Source: CANHBY01 sp031374415 (GTDB lineage Bacteria; Pseudomonadota; Gammaproteobacteria; Burkholderiales; Burkholderiaceae_C). From it: a stretch of 24,334 nucleotides of DNA. This document shows positions 7,290 through 13,989 of the stretch, piece by piece. Below the pieces are notes generated by a model, which saw only the letters and a program-made list of their open reading frames with translations, did not search any database and had not been told where the DNA came from. The position numbers and the translations under genes were made by a program. The stretch is taken from positions 1 through 24,334 of the forward strand of contig JANMGB010000139.1 of NCBI GenBank assembly GCA_031374415.1, read 5' to 3'. The first letter of the stretch is position 1; every line of letters begins with the position of its first letter.

Positions 7290-7313
7290 TCATCAAGGCC
7301 ATGAGGTGAACCA

Positions 7314-7736
7314 ATGACGCTATCCTTGACCACAATGGCCGTCACGCAAGGCGAGGCCGATGCCTACGCCGCCGCCCGTGGCATCGCGACATGGACAGGT
7401 GCAACATCCGGGAAGACAGAGGCGCTGCGCCGGGGTCAGGATTACATCGCAGGGGCGTACAACAACAAATGGTCCGTGTCCTTTGACAACGCCGCCGCGC
7501 CGGATGCCATCAAATTGGCCATCACAGAGGCTGCGATTCGCGAGATTGCCGTGCCATTCAGTCTGACACCTGACCTGATCTTGGGAAAAGAAAAGGTCTT
7601 GACGAAGCTGGATTCATTGGGGTGGTCAACCGTCATTGACAACCCGACAGTTGACGACCTGCGCCCGACCCTGACTGCAATCGAGTATCTGCTGTCCGGC
7701 TACATCATTCGCTATCGCGGGCCTTTGGTGGCCTAA
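7314..7736 (+). CDS. Head-tail connector / DnaT-like adaptor protein
   Basis: This 140-residue helical protein is annotated in many phages as a DnaT-like or gp6-like head-tail connector that docks onto the portal. Recognisable features are the N-terminal helix TQGEADAYAAARGIATWTG, the helix KTEALRRGQDYIAGAYNNKW with a Tyr/Trp pair at about residues 42-52, the helix KLAITEAAIREIAVPFSL, and a C-terminal DLRPTLTAIEYLLSGYI. The start ATG 7314 has GAGGTG about 8 nt upstream. The gene follows the capsid genes as expected for a portal-associated adaptor. Adaptor function is inferred from the family and its position; direct DNA binding is not implied. Confidence 0.75.
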   Translation: MTLSLTTMAVTQGEADAYAAARGIATWTGATSGKTEALRRGQDYIAGAYNNKWSVSFDNAAAPDAIKLAITEAAIREIAVPFSLTPDLILGKEKVLTKLDSLGWSTVIDNPTVDDLRPTLTAIEYLLSGYIIRYRGPLVA

Positions 7737-7761
7737 ACCGAATCCGACTTGAGGTGACACA

Positions 7762-8202
7762 ATGTCCATGAGCAACGCCGCTGAGGCAGCCTTCCTTGAC
7801 CTGCTGTTCCTGAACATAGCCTGGACGAATGTGGGCAATGCGGGCGGGCTGCAGCCGTCTGGCGCGGCTGGCAGCTTCTATGTGTCCCTGCACACCGCAG
7901 ATCCGGGCGAGGCGGGCGACCAGTCGACCAGCGAGGCGGCTTACACCGGATATGCGCGGGTTGCGGTGGCGCGGACATCTGGCGGCTTCACGCGGTCTGG
8001 TTCGCAGATCAGCAACACGGCAACCATCCAATTCGGCGAATGCACATTCGGCACGGCAACGGCCACATTCTTCTCGGTGGGCACGGCTGCCAGCGGCGCG
8101 GGGCAGATCATCTATTCGGCGGCGCTGGATGCATCCCGGTCAATCTCGGCTGGCATCACGCCGTTGTTTAACCCCGGCACCCTGACCGGCACCGCCAACT
8201 GA
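7762..8202 (+). CDS. Gp80-like virion (tail fibre-type) protein
   Basis: This 146-residue, Gly/Ala/Ser/Thr-rich, beta-type protein carries FYVSLHTADPGEAGDQSTSE followed by AAYTGYARVAVARTSGGF. That pattern is shared by a widespread family of phage structural proteins usually named tail fibre protein Gp80-like. The start ATG 7762 has GAGGTG about 6 nt upstream; a second ATG two codons later is less well spaced. It stands between the head-tail connector and a set of structural proteins rather than in the tail-tip cluster. It may therefore decorate the capsid or neck instead of forming a true fibre. Family membership is fairly secure; location in the particle is open. Confidence 0.72.
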   Translation: MSMSNAAEAAFLDLLFLNIAWTNVGNAGGLQPSGAAGSFYVSLHTADPGEAGDQSTSEAAYTGYARVAVARTSGGFTRSGSQISNTATIQFGECTFGTATATFFSVGTAASGAGQIIYSAALDASRSISAGITPLFNPGTLTGTAN

Positions 8203-8203
8203 C

Positions 8204-9067
8204 ATGCTGCAATCCATGCGTGACATCACATCGGCAGTCGACGATGGGCGGGCGCATTCGCAGCGGGTATTCAAGAACGCGGGCACCACGGGCGATGGAC
8301 AATGGCACGACTGGTCCTATGCCTCGGGGCAGCCAGCCTATGACGCGCGGATCGGGACGGCGCTGGAACTGACGCCATTCACGGCGGCCGGCAATGATGC
8401 CATATTCTTCCCCGGCATTCCGGCGGCTATGGAGCGGCGACTGCTGGGCGTTGATATGGTGTTCACCCCGAACGGGGCGAGCGCATCGACCACGGATTTC
8501 GTGATCTATGACCTGCTGGCCGTCTATCCGCTGATCGACGGCGATAACACAGACACGCAGGCGATGGACAACACCGCCGCGTTGCCACGGTACAGCCAAG
8601 CGCAGGCAGTCTTGGTCAACCATGTGGCCCCGGCATTGGCTGCTGCAGACGTGGTTGTGGAGTATGTGAACCAGAGCGGCGGGACCAGTTCGGTAACGTG
8701 GCGCGCGCCGTTTCTGGGTCAGAACAAGGTGAACTATACCACCGCGGGCACGGGGACATCCGGCCCGCTGTTCTGCGGCTTGGCGGATGGCGACCGTGCT
8801 ATCCGGCAGATCAACACGGTGACATTCACGTCACCACCGGGCGGGCTTTGGGCGATCTACATGGTCGCGCCGCTGGCCCGGTTCTCGAACTACGGCAACA
8901 ACGGGGTCGCGGCTCCATCGGCGGCGTCTGAGACAGCCTTCGCACTGAAAGACGGGTTTCGGCTGCCACTCGTCAAAGATGGCGCTTGGCTTGGCTTGTT
9001 CGTCATGCCTGCGACCGGCGGGCGCGCGAATGCGCTGCACGGGCAATTTCACTTCGTCTGGGGATAA
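8204..9067 (+). CDS. Virion structural protein, paralog of the next gene
   Basis: This 287-residue protein is beta-rich, with no membrane helix and low Cys, as expected for a virion component. It aligns with the following gene product over the second half and more loosely over the first. Shared features are an IGTALE/AGTALA segment, a VDMVFT to YDLLAVYPLI type stretch, the GLWAIYMVAPLARF region, LPLVKDGAWLGLF, and a terminal HFVWG. ATG 8204 lies one base after the previous stop and has no clear Shine-Dalgarno, so re-initiation is likely; ATG 8216 is an alternative. I do not recognise a named family. Its place between connector and neck genes suggests a capsid-, neck- or whisker-associated protein. 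Confidence 0.68.
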   Translation: MLQSMRDITSAVDDGRAHSQRVFKNAGTTGDGQWHDWSYASGQPAYDARIGTALELTPFTAAGNDAIFFPGIPAAMERRLLGVDMVFTPNGASASTTDFVIYDLLAVYPLIDGDNTDTQAMDNTAALPRYSQAQAVLVNHVAPALAAADVVVEYVNQSGGTSSVTWRAPFLGQNKVNYTTAGTGTSGPLFCGLADGDRAIRQINTVTFTSPPGGLWAIYMVAPLARFSNYGNNGVAAPSAASETAFALKDGFRLPLVKDGAWLGLFVMPATGGRANALHGQFHFVWG

Positions 9068-9069
9068 GC

Positions 9070-9951
9070 ATGGCAATCCAGTCCATCGACAATCTGATTG
9101 CGGCCATCTCTGGCGGGAAAACCAACCGCTGCGACTGGAATAAGATCACGGGCGCTGCTGCCTATGTGGCGGGTCGGTCCTATGACTTTTCGCTGCTGAA
9201 CGGCTACCCGGTTGCGAATGCCTATGCCGGAACAGCCTTGGCTTGGCGAACCTGCGACGAGTTGACCGGAAACGGAACCCAGATCTTCGGTCTGCCTCAT
9301 GGCGGCAACGTCTCGGCTGACATCAAGCATTTGCTAAACATGGGCATCCAAACCACGGCGGCAACGGGTGTCCCGGGCACGTTCACGCTCGTTGACTTGC
9401 AGGGGTACTGGCCCGGCATTTCGGTCAACTTGGCGACGGCGCAAACGCTGACCGGGACACCGACCCTGCGTTATAACAACGGGGCCGGTTGCCGCCTTTA
9501 TGGGGTCATCACCGCGGCCTCGGGTGCGACAGCCCACAACATCGCCCTGTCCTATACCGATCAGGCGGGCAACACGGGCAACGCGCTGCCTGTCACGGTT
9601 TCGATGACCGCCTCAGCCATCGCCGGTCACATCCCTCATTCCGGGGTGGCCGCAAGCAACTATGGGCCATTCCTGCCGCTGGCATCGGGTGACACCGGGG
9701 TGCAGAACGTGGCAACTGTCACCATGTCCGCAGCATCCCTGGCAGGTACGATGGCGCTCTGCCTCGCACGGCCCTTGGCGCAGATCACTTTGGGCGTGGC
9801 GACGATCTATCACGAAAAGGAACTGTTGAACCAAGTGCCGTCTTTGCCGATCATCAGGGATGGCGCCTGCCTTGTCTGGCTCTACACGGCAGGCGCGGCG
9901 ACGGCGGCAAGCACGACTTTCATGGGCCATGCCGAAATGGTCTGGGGCTGA
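9070..9951 (+). CDS. Virion structural protein, paralog of the preceding gene
   Basis: This 293-residue protein begins at ATG 9070, two nt after the previous stop. An upstream in-frame start at 8986 lies inside that gene and was rejected. Corresponding segments to the neighbour are: AYAGTALAWRTCDELTGNG, IQTTAATGVPGTFTLVDLQG followed by YWPGI, SLAGTMALCLARPLAQITLG, LPIIRDGACLVWLYTAG, and a terminal HAEMVWG. Same length class, same order of motifs and adjacent position argue for tandem duplication followed by strong divergence. No enzyme motif is visible. It is probably a second subunit of the same virion appendage. The paralogy is read directly from the sequences; the role is inference. Confidence 0.68.
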   Translation: MAIQSIDNLIAAISGGKTNRCDWNKITGAAAYVAGRSYDFSLLNGYPVANAYAGTALAWRTCDELTGNGTQIFGLPHGGNVSADIKHLLNMGIQTTAATGVPGTFTLVDLQGYWPGISVNLATAQTLTGTPTLRYNNGAGCRLYGVITAASGATAHNIALSYTDQAGNTGNALPVTVSMTASAIAGHIPHSGVAASNYGPFLPLASGDTGVQNVATVTMSAASLAGTMALCLARPLAQITLGVATIYHEKELLNQVPSLPIIRDGACLVWLYTAGAATAASTTFMGHAEMVWG

Positions 9952-10775
9952 TGTTCTACCCGCAGCGCACCCTCGCCTCGGGATTCATGACGCCCTACGG
10001 CTTCACAGGGACGCCCTCGCTTTTCCCCGCTGATCCGGTCAACCGGCGCGGCATGTTCACCGCGTTCCCCAAGACGACCGCAATCCCGAACGGGTACAGC
10101 GCGGGCGGGGCTTTCGTCATGCCTTACACGGCGGGCGGAATGGCCGGCCGGATGGCTTTCGACATGACCGGCGCGGGGAACGTGCTGGCAGGCGGGCCGA
10201 TGATCGGCGCGGGCAGCCTTGAACTGGACGGCACGGGCGGCTTGTCGCTGGTGATCAGCTTGTCGGGCGATGGCACTGTGACGGTCACCGGCACCGGCGG
10301 GCTTGCGCTCACCATCGGCCTGACGGGCAACGGCGCGCTGGAAATCACCGGTACTGGCGGCTTGTCGATGATCATCCCGGTTTCTGGGACGGGTGACCTG
10401 ACCCTGACCGGATCAGCCGATCTGCGCGGCACACTGGCAATGTCGGGCGACATGACGGCAACGGACGTTGTGACACCGCAGACCGTGGCCGCTGCTGTCT
10501 GGGCGGCAATTGCGGCGGAAAGCAACGTGGCCGGGTCAATGGGTGAAAAGCTGAACGACGCAGGCTCGGCCAGCAACCCGTGGACGGAAGTGATCGAGGC
10601 TGGGTTTACCGCCGCTGATCTTCTTCGCCTGCTGACTGCGGCGATGGCTGGCAAAGTATCCGGCGCTGGAACCGGCTCGATCACCTTCCGTGATCTGGGC
10701 GACACGAAGGCGCGGATTGTGGCAACTGTGGACGGCGACGGCAATCGGACGGCAATCACAAGGGATGCGACCTGA
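9951..10775 (+). CDS. Repeat-containing virion protein with conserved C-terminal domain
   Basis: This 274-residue protein starts at ATG 9951, overlapping the previous stop (TGATG). Residues 1-60 are aromatic and Pro-rich (MFYPQRTLASGFMTPYGFTG). Residues 86-165 hold four 20-residue repeats of the form G.G.L.LTGTGGLS..I.LS, likely beta strands forming a small roll or shaft. Residues about 180-274 contain VAAAVWAAIAAESNVAGSMG, LLRLLTAAMAGKVSGAGTG and TITFRD-type strands ending in VDGDGNRTAITRDAT. This is a C-terminal domain I have seen at the ends of many phage structural or fibre proteins. A neck or capsid fibre role is likely, but unproven. Confidence 0.7.
   Translation: MFYPQRTLASGFMTPYGFTGTPSLFPADPVNRRGMFTAFPKTTAIPNGYSAGGAFVMPYTAGGMAGRMAFDMTGAGNVLAGGPMIGAGSLELDGTGGLSLVISLSGDGTVTVTGTGGLALTIGLTGNGALEITGTGGLSMIIPVSGTGDLTLTGSADLRGTLAMSGDMTATDVVTPQTVAAAVWAAIAAESNVAGSMGEKLNDAGSASNPWTEVIEAGFTAADLLRLLTAAMAGKVSGAGTGSITFRDLGDTKARIVATVDGDGNRTAITRDAT
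10206..10445 (+). repeat. Four tandem 60-bp repeats encoding 20-residue Gly-rich units
   Basis: Four consecutive units begin GAGSLELDGTGG, GDGTVTVTGTGG, GNGALEITGTGG and GTGDLTLTGSAD, each exactly 20 residues (60 nt). The spacing is invariant while the bases have diverged, so protein-level selection maintains the repeat. Alternating hydrophobic residues suggest beta strands. Confidence 0.8.
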
Positions 10776-11035
10776 TGTTTGCGCCTTCGTACTTCGCCCG
10801 GTCCTACTTCGCCCCCGGCTTCTGGGGTGCGATTGAGGCAGTCGCCGGGGCATTCCGTCCAGCCCTACCGCCGCGTGGCAGCCTCGCTGGGCGCGTTACC
10901 TTGTCTGAACGGGCCGACATACCGCCGCGCCCGGATTTGGCTGCACGGGGCGCTCTGGCGGGCCGCAGCGGGCTATCTGGTCGCGCTGATCTGCCGGGGC
11001 GCGGCGTCCTGACAACGGAGCGGCTGCATGGCTGA
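10775..11035 (+). CDS. Small Arg-rich repeat protein, unknown function
   Basis: This 86-residue protein starts at ATG 10775, overlapping the previous stop (TGATG). The N-terminus is aromatic (MFAPSYFARSYFAPGFWGAI), a pattern common in small proteins next to phage fibre or neck genes. The C-terminal half repeats a short Arg/Leu/Gly motif of the form RG.LAGR..LS.RADLP.R about five times. No family function is known to me. A second open frame at 10779-11012 overlaps almost completely; it lacks the stop/start overlap and was rejected. Immediately downstream is the putative insertion point of the HNH gene. Confidence 0.6.
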   Translation: MFAPSYFARSYFAPGFWGAIEAVAGAFRPALPPRGSLAGRVTLSERADIPPRPDLAARGALAGRSGLSGRADLPGRGVLTTERLHG

Positions 11036-11066
11036 GGCGCTTGAATACAATAGGAATTGCGCCTAA
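11028..11066 (+). pseudogene. Orphan 12-codon gene start, likely remnant of an interrupted gene
   Basis: ATG 11028 has GGAG at 11017-11020 with a 7-nt spacer, better placed than for several true genes here, but the frame (MAEALEYNRNCA) stops at TAA 11064-11066. The first three codons, ATGGCTGAG, resemble the first three of the gene after the HNH ORF, ATGCCGGAG at 11705-11713 (7 of 9 bases). I infer that this was the original start of that gene before insertion of the endonuclease segment. Confidence 0.4.
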
Positions 11067-11069
11067 AGT
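11041..11069 (+). promoter_or_regulatory. Candidate sigma-70-type promoter for the HNH gene
   Basis: TTGAAT (11041-11046) and TAAAGT (11064-11069) are separated by 17 nt, each matching 4 of 6 consensus positions, in a locally AT-richer stretch just upstream of the HNH gene. This is the best promoter-like pair I found in the window. A GGCGC/GCGCC inverted repeat (11036-11040, 11059-11063) overlaps it. It is unproven. Confidence 0.3.
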
Positions 11070-11135
11070 AAGCGGGCCGAATAGGTGTCTCACCACCGAC
11101 CCGGCCCTAACCAAAACGATCCGATGGAGATCATC

Positions 11136-11705
11136 ATGGCTAAGACTGAGTTACTCTCACCTGATGTATTGCGTCAACTGCTTCGGTATGAACCGGAGAC
11201 TGGCAGGTTGTTCTGGCGAGAACGCCAAGCTTCTATGTTCCAAAGTGGAAAGGGGCGCTATACGGCAGATCGGGCGTCCAAGATTTGGCATTCCAAATAC
11301 TGCGGGATGGAAGCGTTTGGACTTGACGCAAGTGAAGGATATCTCCGTGGGTCGATGGCTGGCCATAAGGTTTATGCTCACAGAGTGATCTGGGCTATGC
11401 AGACTGGCGCTTGGCCTGCCGATGATATTGACCACATCAATGGCGACAGATCGGACAACAGTTGGGTTAATCTTCGATCCGTCCCTAGGCGGATTAACGC
11501 CAAGAACGCCAAACTTCGGTCGACAAATACAAGTGGAGTCATGGGTGTTTTGCAATATGGCAACAACGGGAAGTGGCGGTCCCTGATCATGGTTGATGGC
11601 AAAAAAATTCACTTGGGCTGTCACGACACTTTCGAATCCGCGAGTGCGGCCAGAAAAGCCGCAGAATCAAAGTACGAATTTCACGCAAACCACGGACGAC
11701 CATAA
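11136..11705 (+). CDS. HNH endonuclease with AP2 DNA-binding domain (homing type)
   Basis: This 189-residue free-standing homing-type nuclease would cut DNA at a specific site to promote its own spread. The N-terminal part (LLRYEPETGRLFWRERQAS) is typical of phage HNH_3 proteins. The HNH core is AHRVIWAMQTGAWPADDIDH followed by INGDRSDNSWVNLR, with H82, H100 and N108 as likely catalytic or metal residues. Residues about 131-183 form an AP2-type domain (NTSGVMGVLQYGNNGKWRSL and AARKAAESKY). ATG 11136 has GGAGA at 11126-11130; in-frame starts at 11085 and 11124 are less well placed. The gene is visibly more AT-rich than its neighbours and has no role in morphogenesis, so it is an insertion. Its stop overlaps the next start (TAATG). 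Confidence 0.9.
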   Translation: MAKTELLSPDVLRQLLRYEPETGRLFWRERQASMFQSGKGRYTADRASKIWHSKYCGMEAFGLDASEGYLRGSMAGHKVYAHRVIWAMQTGAWPADDIDHINGDRSDNSWVNLRSVPRRINAKNAKLRSTNTSGVMGVLQYGNNGKWRSLIMVDGKKIHLGCHDTFESASAARKAAESKYEFHANHGRP

Positions 11706-12055
11706 TGCCGGAGTCTTGGACCACCATCGCCGCCGATGTGACCGCTGCCATCGCGGACGTGGGCTTTGACATCACCCTGACCCGCAAGGCGACGGCGAAC
11801 CTGACCCCGTGGGACACGCTGCCCAACCGTGACACGCTGACTGTCCGCGTGATAGACGCCAAACTGTGGCGGAATCGGCTTGCGGGCGGGTCTGAGGTCA
11901 AGGCCGGTCGGAGCCTGCTTTGCGCCCCAAGCGCGAATGTGCCAGTAATGGGTGACCGGGTGACGGTGCGCGGCGTTGAGCATGAGGTTATGATGCAGCG
12001 GGCCGTGGCGCCGGGCGGGGTGGATCTGTTCCATGTTGTGGAGTTGAGCGCATGA
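11705..12055 (+). CDS. Probable head-closure / head-tail joining protein
   Basis: This 116-residue beta-type protein (MPESWTTIAADVTAAIADVG, then DTLTVRVIDAKLWRNRLAGG, MGDRVTVRGVEHEVMMQRAV, FHVVELSA) has the size and layout of phage stopper or adaptor proteins that close the capsid under the portal. It is encoded just before an HK97 gp10-like protein and a tail terminator. ATG 11705 overlaps the HNH stop and no good Shine-Dalgarno precedes it, so it probably depends on coupling. The true ancestral start was possibly the one now stranded at 11028. Its own stop overlaps ATG 12052 (ATGA). The family name is not certain. Confidence 0.6.
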   Translation: MPESWTTIAADVTAAIADVGFDITLTRKATANLTPWDTLPNRDTLTVRVIDAKLWRNRLAGGSEVKAGRSLLCAPSANVPVMGDRVTVRGVEHEVMMQRAVAPGGVDLFHVVELSA

Positions 12056-12393
12056 TCGCAGACGACGCATTCAAGCTGGCCCTCGCCAAGCTTGAACCTG
12101 CCATCCGCGATGCCTTCCTTGCCGCAATCGGGCAACTGACCAGCGCGGCACAGATCGCACTTGTTGACGACGCCATTCGCAGCGGCAACAACGCCCGCGC
12201 CATTGCGGCGCTGCAGCTTGACGCGGCATTCTACGCCCCTCTCGACCGGGCGATTTCTGAGGCCTATTACCAAGGCGGTGTGATGGCTCTGGCAAACTTG
12301 CCGCGCCTCACAGACCCTTTTCCGGTGGGCGCGTTGTGCTGGGCTTCAATGCTCGCCATGACCGCGCCGAAAGCTGGGTCAGACAACACGTAG
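12052..12393 (+). CDS. Head morphogenesis protein (Mu gpF-like), N-terminal part in frame 0
   Basis: This 113-codon frame starts at ATG 12052, overlapping the previous stop. Residues 1-90 are helical (DDAFKLALAKLEPAIRDAFL, IALVDDAIRSGNNARAIAAL, ISEAYYQGGVMALANLPRLT) and match the N-terminal helical region of gpF-like minor head proteins. The last 23 residues, after the slippery CCCTTTT, lose homolog character. The rest of the protein continues in the -1 frame, giving an uninterrupted family pattern if a ribosome slips at 12315-12321. Full fusion would be about 341 residues, a normal length for the family. Either frameshifting is programmed, or the gene is a one-base-deletion mutant or sequencing error. 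Confidence 0.7.
   Translation: MIADDAFKLALAKLEPAIRDAFLAAIGQLTSAAQIALVDDAIRSGNNARAIAALQLDAAFYAPLDRAISEAYYQGGVMALANLPRLTDPFPVGALCWASMLAMTAPKAGSDNT
12315..12368 (+). promoter_or_regulatory. Candidate -1 frameshift site (CCCTTTT plus downstream stem) in the gpF-like gene
   Basis: CCCTTTT at 12315-12321 is read in frame 0 as C CCT TTT, the exact X XXY YYZ register for -1 slippage. After a 6-nt spacer, GGCGCG (12328-12333) can pair with CGCGCC (12363-12368), closing a loop that itself contains a small GGGC/GCTC stem (12341-12344, 12351-12354). The -1 frame continues the homologous protein without a gap. Confidence 0.5.
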
Positions 12394-13076
12394 GCGACCT
12401 GATCGAGGCGATTGTCGCAGACCAAAAGGACGCGGTTCGCGGCTTCATCGAGGCCGGGCTGCAAGACGGAACCGGGCCGCAGACCTTGGCGCGGCAGATC
12501 ACTGGCACGATGAACCGGGCAACAGGATTGCGTGAGGGCGGCATTCTGGGGCTGACCTCGATGCAGACCGATTATGTGATCCGGGCAAGGCATGAACTGA
12601 ACGACCCGGCGCGAATGGCGCACTATTTCACCCGGCAACGGCGTGATCGGCGGTTTGACAAGATCGTGCGGGATGCGATGGCAGCGGGCAAGCCAGTCGC
12701 GGCGGCTGACATTGACCGGATTGCGAACAGGTACAAGGACCGGCTTCTGGCGCTGCGTGGCGAGAACATCGCGCGGACTGAGGCAATCACAGCGCTGCGA
12801 GCTGGGCGGCACGAAGGCTATCTGCAACTGGTGGACAGCGGCAAGGTGGCGGAATCAACCATCATCCGCACATGGCGGGCAGGGCGCGACGGTCGCACCC
12901 GGTTTGACCATGTGATCCTGGACAAGACGGAAATCCGGGGCCTGAACACCCCGTTCATCGCGGCAGACGGTTCGCGCATGTCTTTCCCCGGCGATAGCAG
13001 CCTCGGGGCCATGGCGCACAACACGATCAACTGCCGCTGCAACCTTGACTATCAGATCGACCGGCGGCGGCTGTAA
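12336..13076 (+). CDS. Head morphogenesis protein (Mu gpF-like), C-terminal part in -1 frame
   Basis: This is the minor head protein of the Mu gpF/SPP1 gp7 type, which binds the portal inside the capsid. The -1 frame is readable from 12321; the first usable start codon is GTG 12336, with no convincing ribosome binding site, so independent initiation looks weak. Family features are GFNARHDRAESWVRQHVGDL at the join, TGLREGGILGLTSMQTDYVI, ARHELNDPARMAHYFTRQRR, RYKDRLLALRGENIARTEAI, and the Cys-rich end AHNTINCRCNLDYQIDRRRL. The product lacks the N-terminal helices unless joined to the 12052 frame. The stop overlaps the next start as TAATG. Mu gpF-like identity is confident; how the two halves are joined is the open question. 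Confidence 0.85.
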   Translation: MLGFNARHDRAESWVRQHVGDLIEAIVADQKDAVRGFIEAGLQDGTGPQTLARQITGTMNRATGLREGGILGLTSMQTDYVIRARHELNDPARMAHYFTRQRRDRRFDKIVRDAMAAGKPVAAADIDRIANRYKDRLLALRGENIARTEAITALRAGRHEGYLQLVDSGKVAESTIIRTWRAGRDGRTRFDHVILDKTEIRGLNTPFIAADGSRMSFPGDSSLGAMAHNTINCRCNLDYQIDRRRL

Positions 13077-13528
13077 TGGGCAAGTCGTTCAGCGCCTCGA
13101 TCCGGGGTTTCGCAGACCGGACCAAACAGGCGCAGGTCGACATTCTGCGGTCCAGCCTGGAGGATGTTATGGCCGTGGCCAGCGTTACCCAAGCGAGCGC
13201 CAAGACGCGGGCAGGACCGGCGGAACAAGGCGCAATCCCGCGTGACACCGGGCATCTGGTCAACACCGTGGCCAGTGATGTGAACGGCTCCGGCCAGTTC
13301 GCTATCGACGCGGACAATGACGTGACCTTGAGCATCAACGCGATGGAAGCGGGTGACAAACTGCACATCGCCTGGACGGCTGCCTATGCCCACCGGATCA
13401 ACTCGGGCTTCACTGGCACGGACAGCAAGGGCCGGACCTACAATCAACCCGGGGTGCATTGGGTTGAGAATGCGGCAGAGAAGTGGTCTGCGATTGTGGA
13501 CGCGAATGCGGAGTTTCTGAAGGTATGA
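13076..13528 (+). CDS. HK97 gp10-like head-tail / tail completion protein
   Basis: This 150-residue protein starts at ATG 13076, overlapping the preceding stop. The sequence matches the HK97 gp10 family: an N-terminal helix with SIRGFADRTKQAQVDILRSS, then AIPRDTGHLVNTVASDVNGS (a loop and strand typical of the family), AWTAAYAHRINSGFTGTDSK, and the conserved end QPGVHWVENAAEKWSAIVDA. This family is implicated in joining the tail to the head and in tail completion. It is followed directly by a tail terminator, the standard order. Its stop overlaps ATG 13525 (ATGA). Confidence 0.82.
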   Translation: MGKSFSASIRGFADRTKQAQVDILRSSLEDVMAVASVTQASAKTRAGPAEQGAIPRDTGHLVNTVASDVNGSGQFAIDADNDVTLSINAMEAGDKLHIAWTAAYAHRINSGFTGTDSKGRTYNQPGVHWVENAAEKWSAIVDANAEFLKV

Positions 13529-13926
13529 TCGACCAGTCCGACATTCTGAAGATCTGCGGGCAGGTCATCGTGGCGTCTGGGTCATTCCCTCGCATCGTGT
13601 GGGACAACTCGGACGCTCTGCCGGCCAAGCCCTATGTCGTGATCGAACTGCGCCCGCGCGACATTCAGGATCGGACGCTGAGAAAGACATCGCCGATGTG
13701 GGCCGGAACGATGACCGCAACCATCGTCACGGCTTTGGATAAGTTCGACACAGAGGCCCAAACGCTGGCCAAGGCGATGGCAGAACTGTTTCCTGCCGCC
13801 TCGCGCCTGACACTGACCAGCGGGCAGCGCATAGCCGTCGCTGACCATCCTGCGCCAACGGGCGGCTACCGTGACGGGGCCGACTGGCGGCAGCCGGTCA
13901 ACATCCCGCTGCGCGCGGACGGCTGA
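13525..13926 (+). CDS. Tail terminator-like protein (DUF4128 type)
   Basis: This 133-residue protein starts at ATG 13525 (overlap ATGA); an in-frame start at 13483 lies within the preceding gene and was rejected. The alpha/beta layout matches the DUF4128 (gpU-like) tail terminators that cap the tail tube and stop its growth: SDILKICGQVIVASGSFPRI, then the strand PAKPYVVIELRPRD, TMTATIVTALDKFDTEAQTL followed by AKAMAELFP, and the final strand ADWRQPVNIPLRADG. Position between the gp10-like gene and the tail genes agrees. A terminator-like hairpin follows 24 nt downstream. Confidence 0.75.
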   Translation: MIDQSDILKICGQVIVASGSFPRIVWDNSDALPAKPYVVIELRPRDIQDRTLRKTSPMWAGTMTATIVTALDKFDTEAQTLAKAMAELFPAASRLTLTSGQRIAVADHPAPTGGYRDGADWRQPVNIPLRADG

Positions 13927-13950
13927 ACCAAGAGCAAAGAGCCTACCACG

Positions 13951-13967
13951 CCCCGCCTGCGGGGTTT
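13951..13967 (+). terminator. Possible weak intrinsic terminator after the tail terminator gene
   Basis: CCCCG (13951-13955) pairs with CGGGG (13960-13964) around a CCTG loop, followed by TTT (13965-13967). The stem is short and the T-run brief, so it may only attenuate transcription. It stands at the border between head-tail-joining genes and the tail structural block. Confidence 0.4.
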
Positions 13968-13989
13968 CCAGTCATGAAAGGACGCCGCA

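Larger units (their letters stand above)
11037..11713 (+). mobile_element. Inferred boundaries of the inserted HNH endonuclease segment
   Basis: The segment between the two GAG codons (11034-11036 and 11711-11713) is AT-richer and contains a candidate promoter and the HNH/AP2 gene. It separates an orphan gene start from a structural gene lacking a good ribosome binding site. The flanks ATGGCTGAG and ATGCCGGAG would be the duplicated or rebuilt start of the target gene. No terminal inverted repeats or transposase are present. The exact ends are inference. Confidence 0.4.

Noticed and set aside
10779..11012. 77-codon frame inside the small Arg-rich protein gene
   Set aside because: The 10775 frame has the TGATG coupling and the aromatic N-terminus typical of the position.
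11036..11135. Group I intron around the HNH gene
   Set aside because: AATTGCG upstream briefly suggested a conserved intron core, but no P7-type element or convincing splice-junction pairing could be found, and the flanks look like gene starts rather than exon halves.
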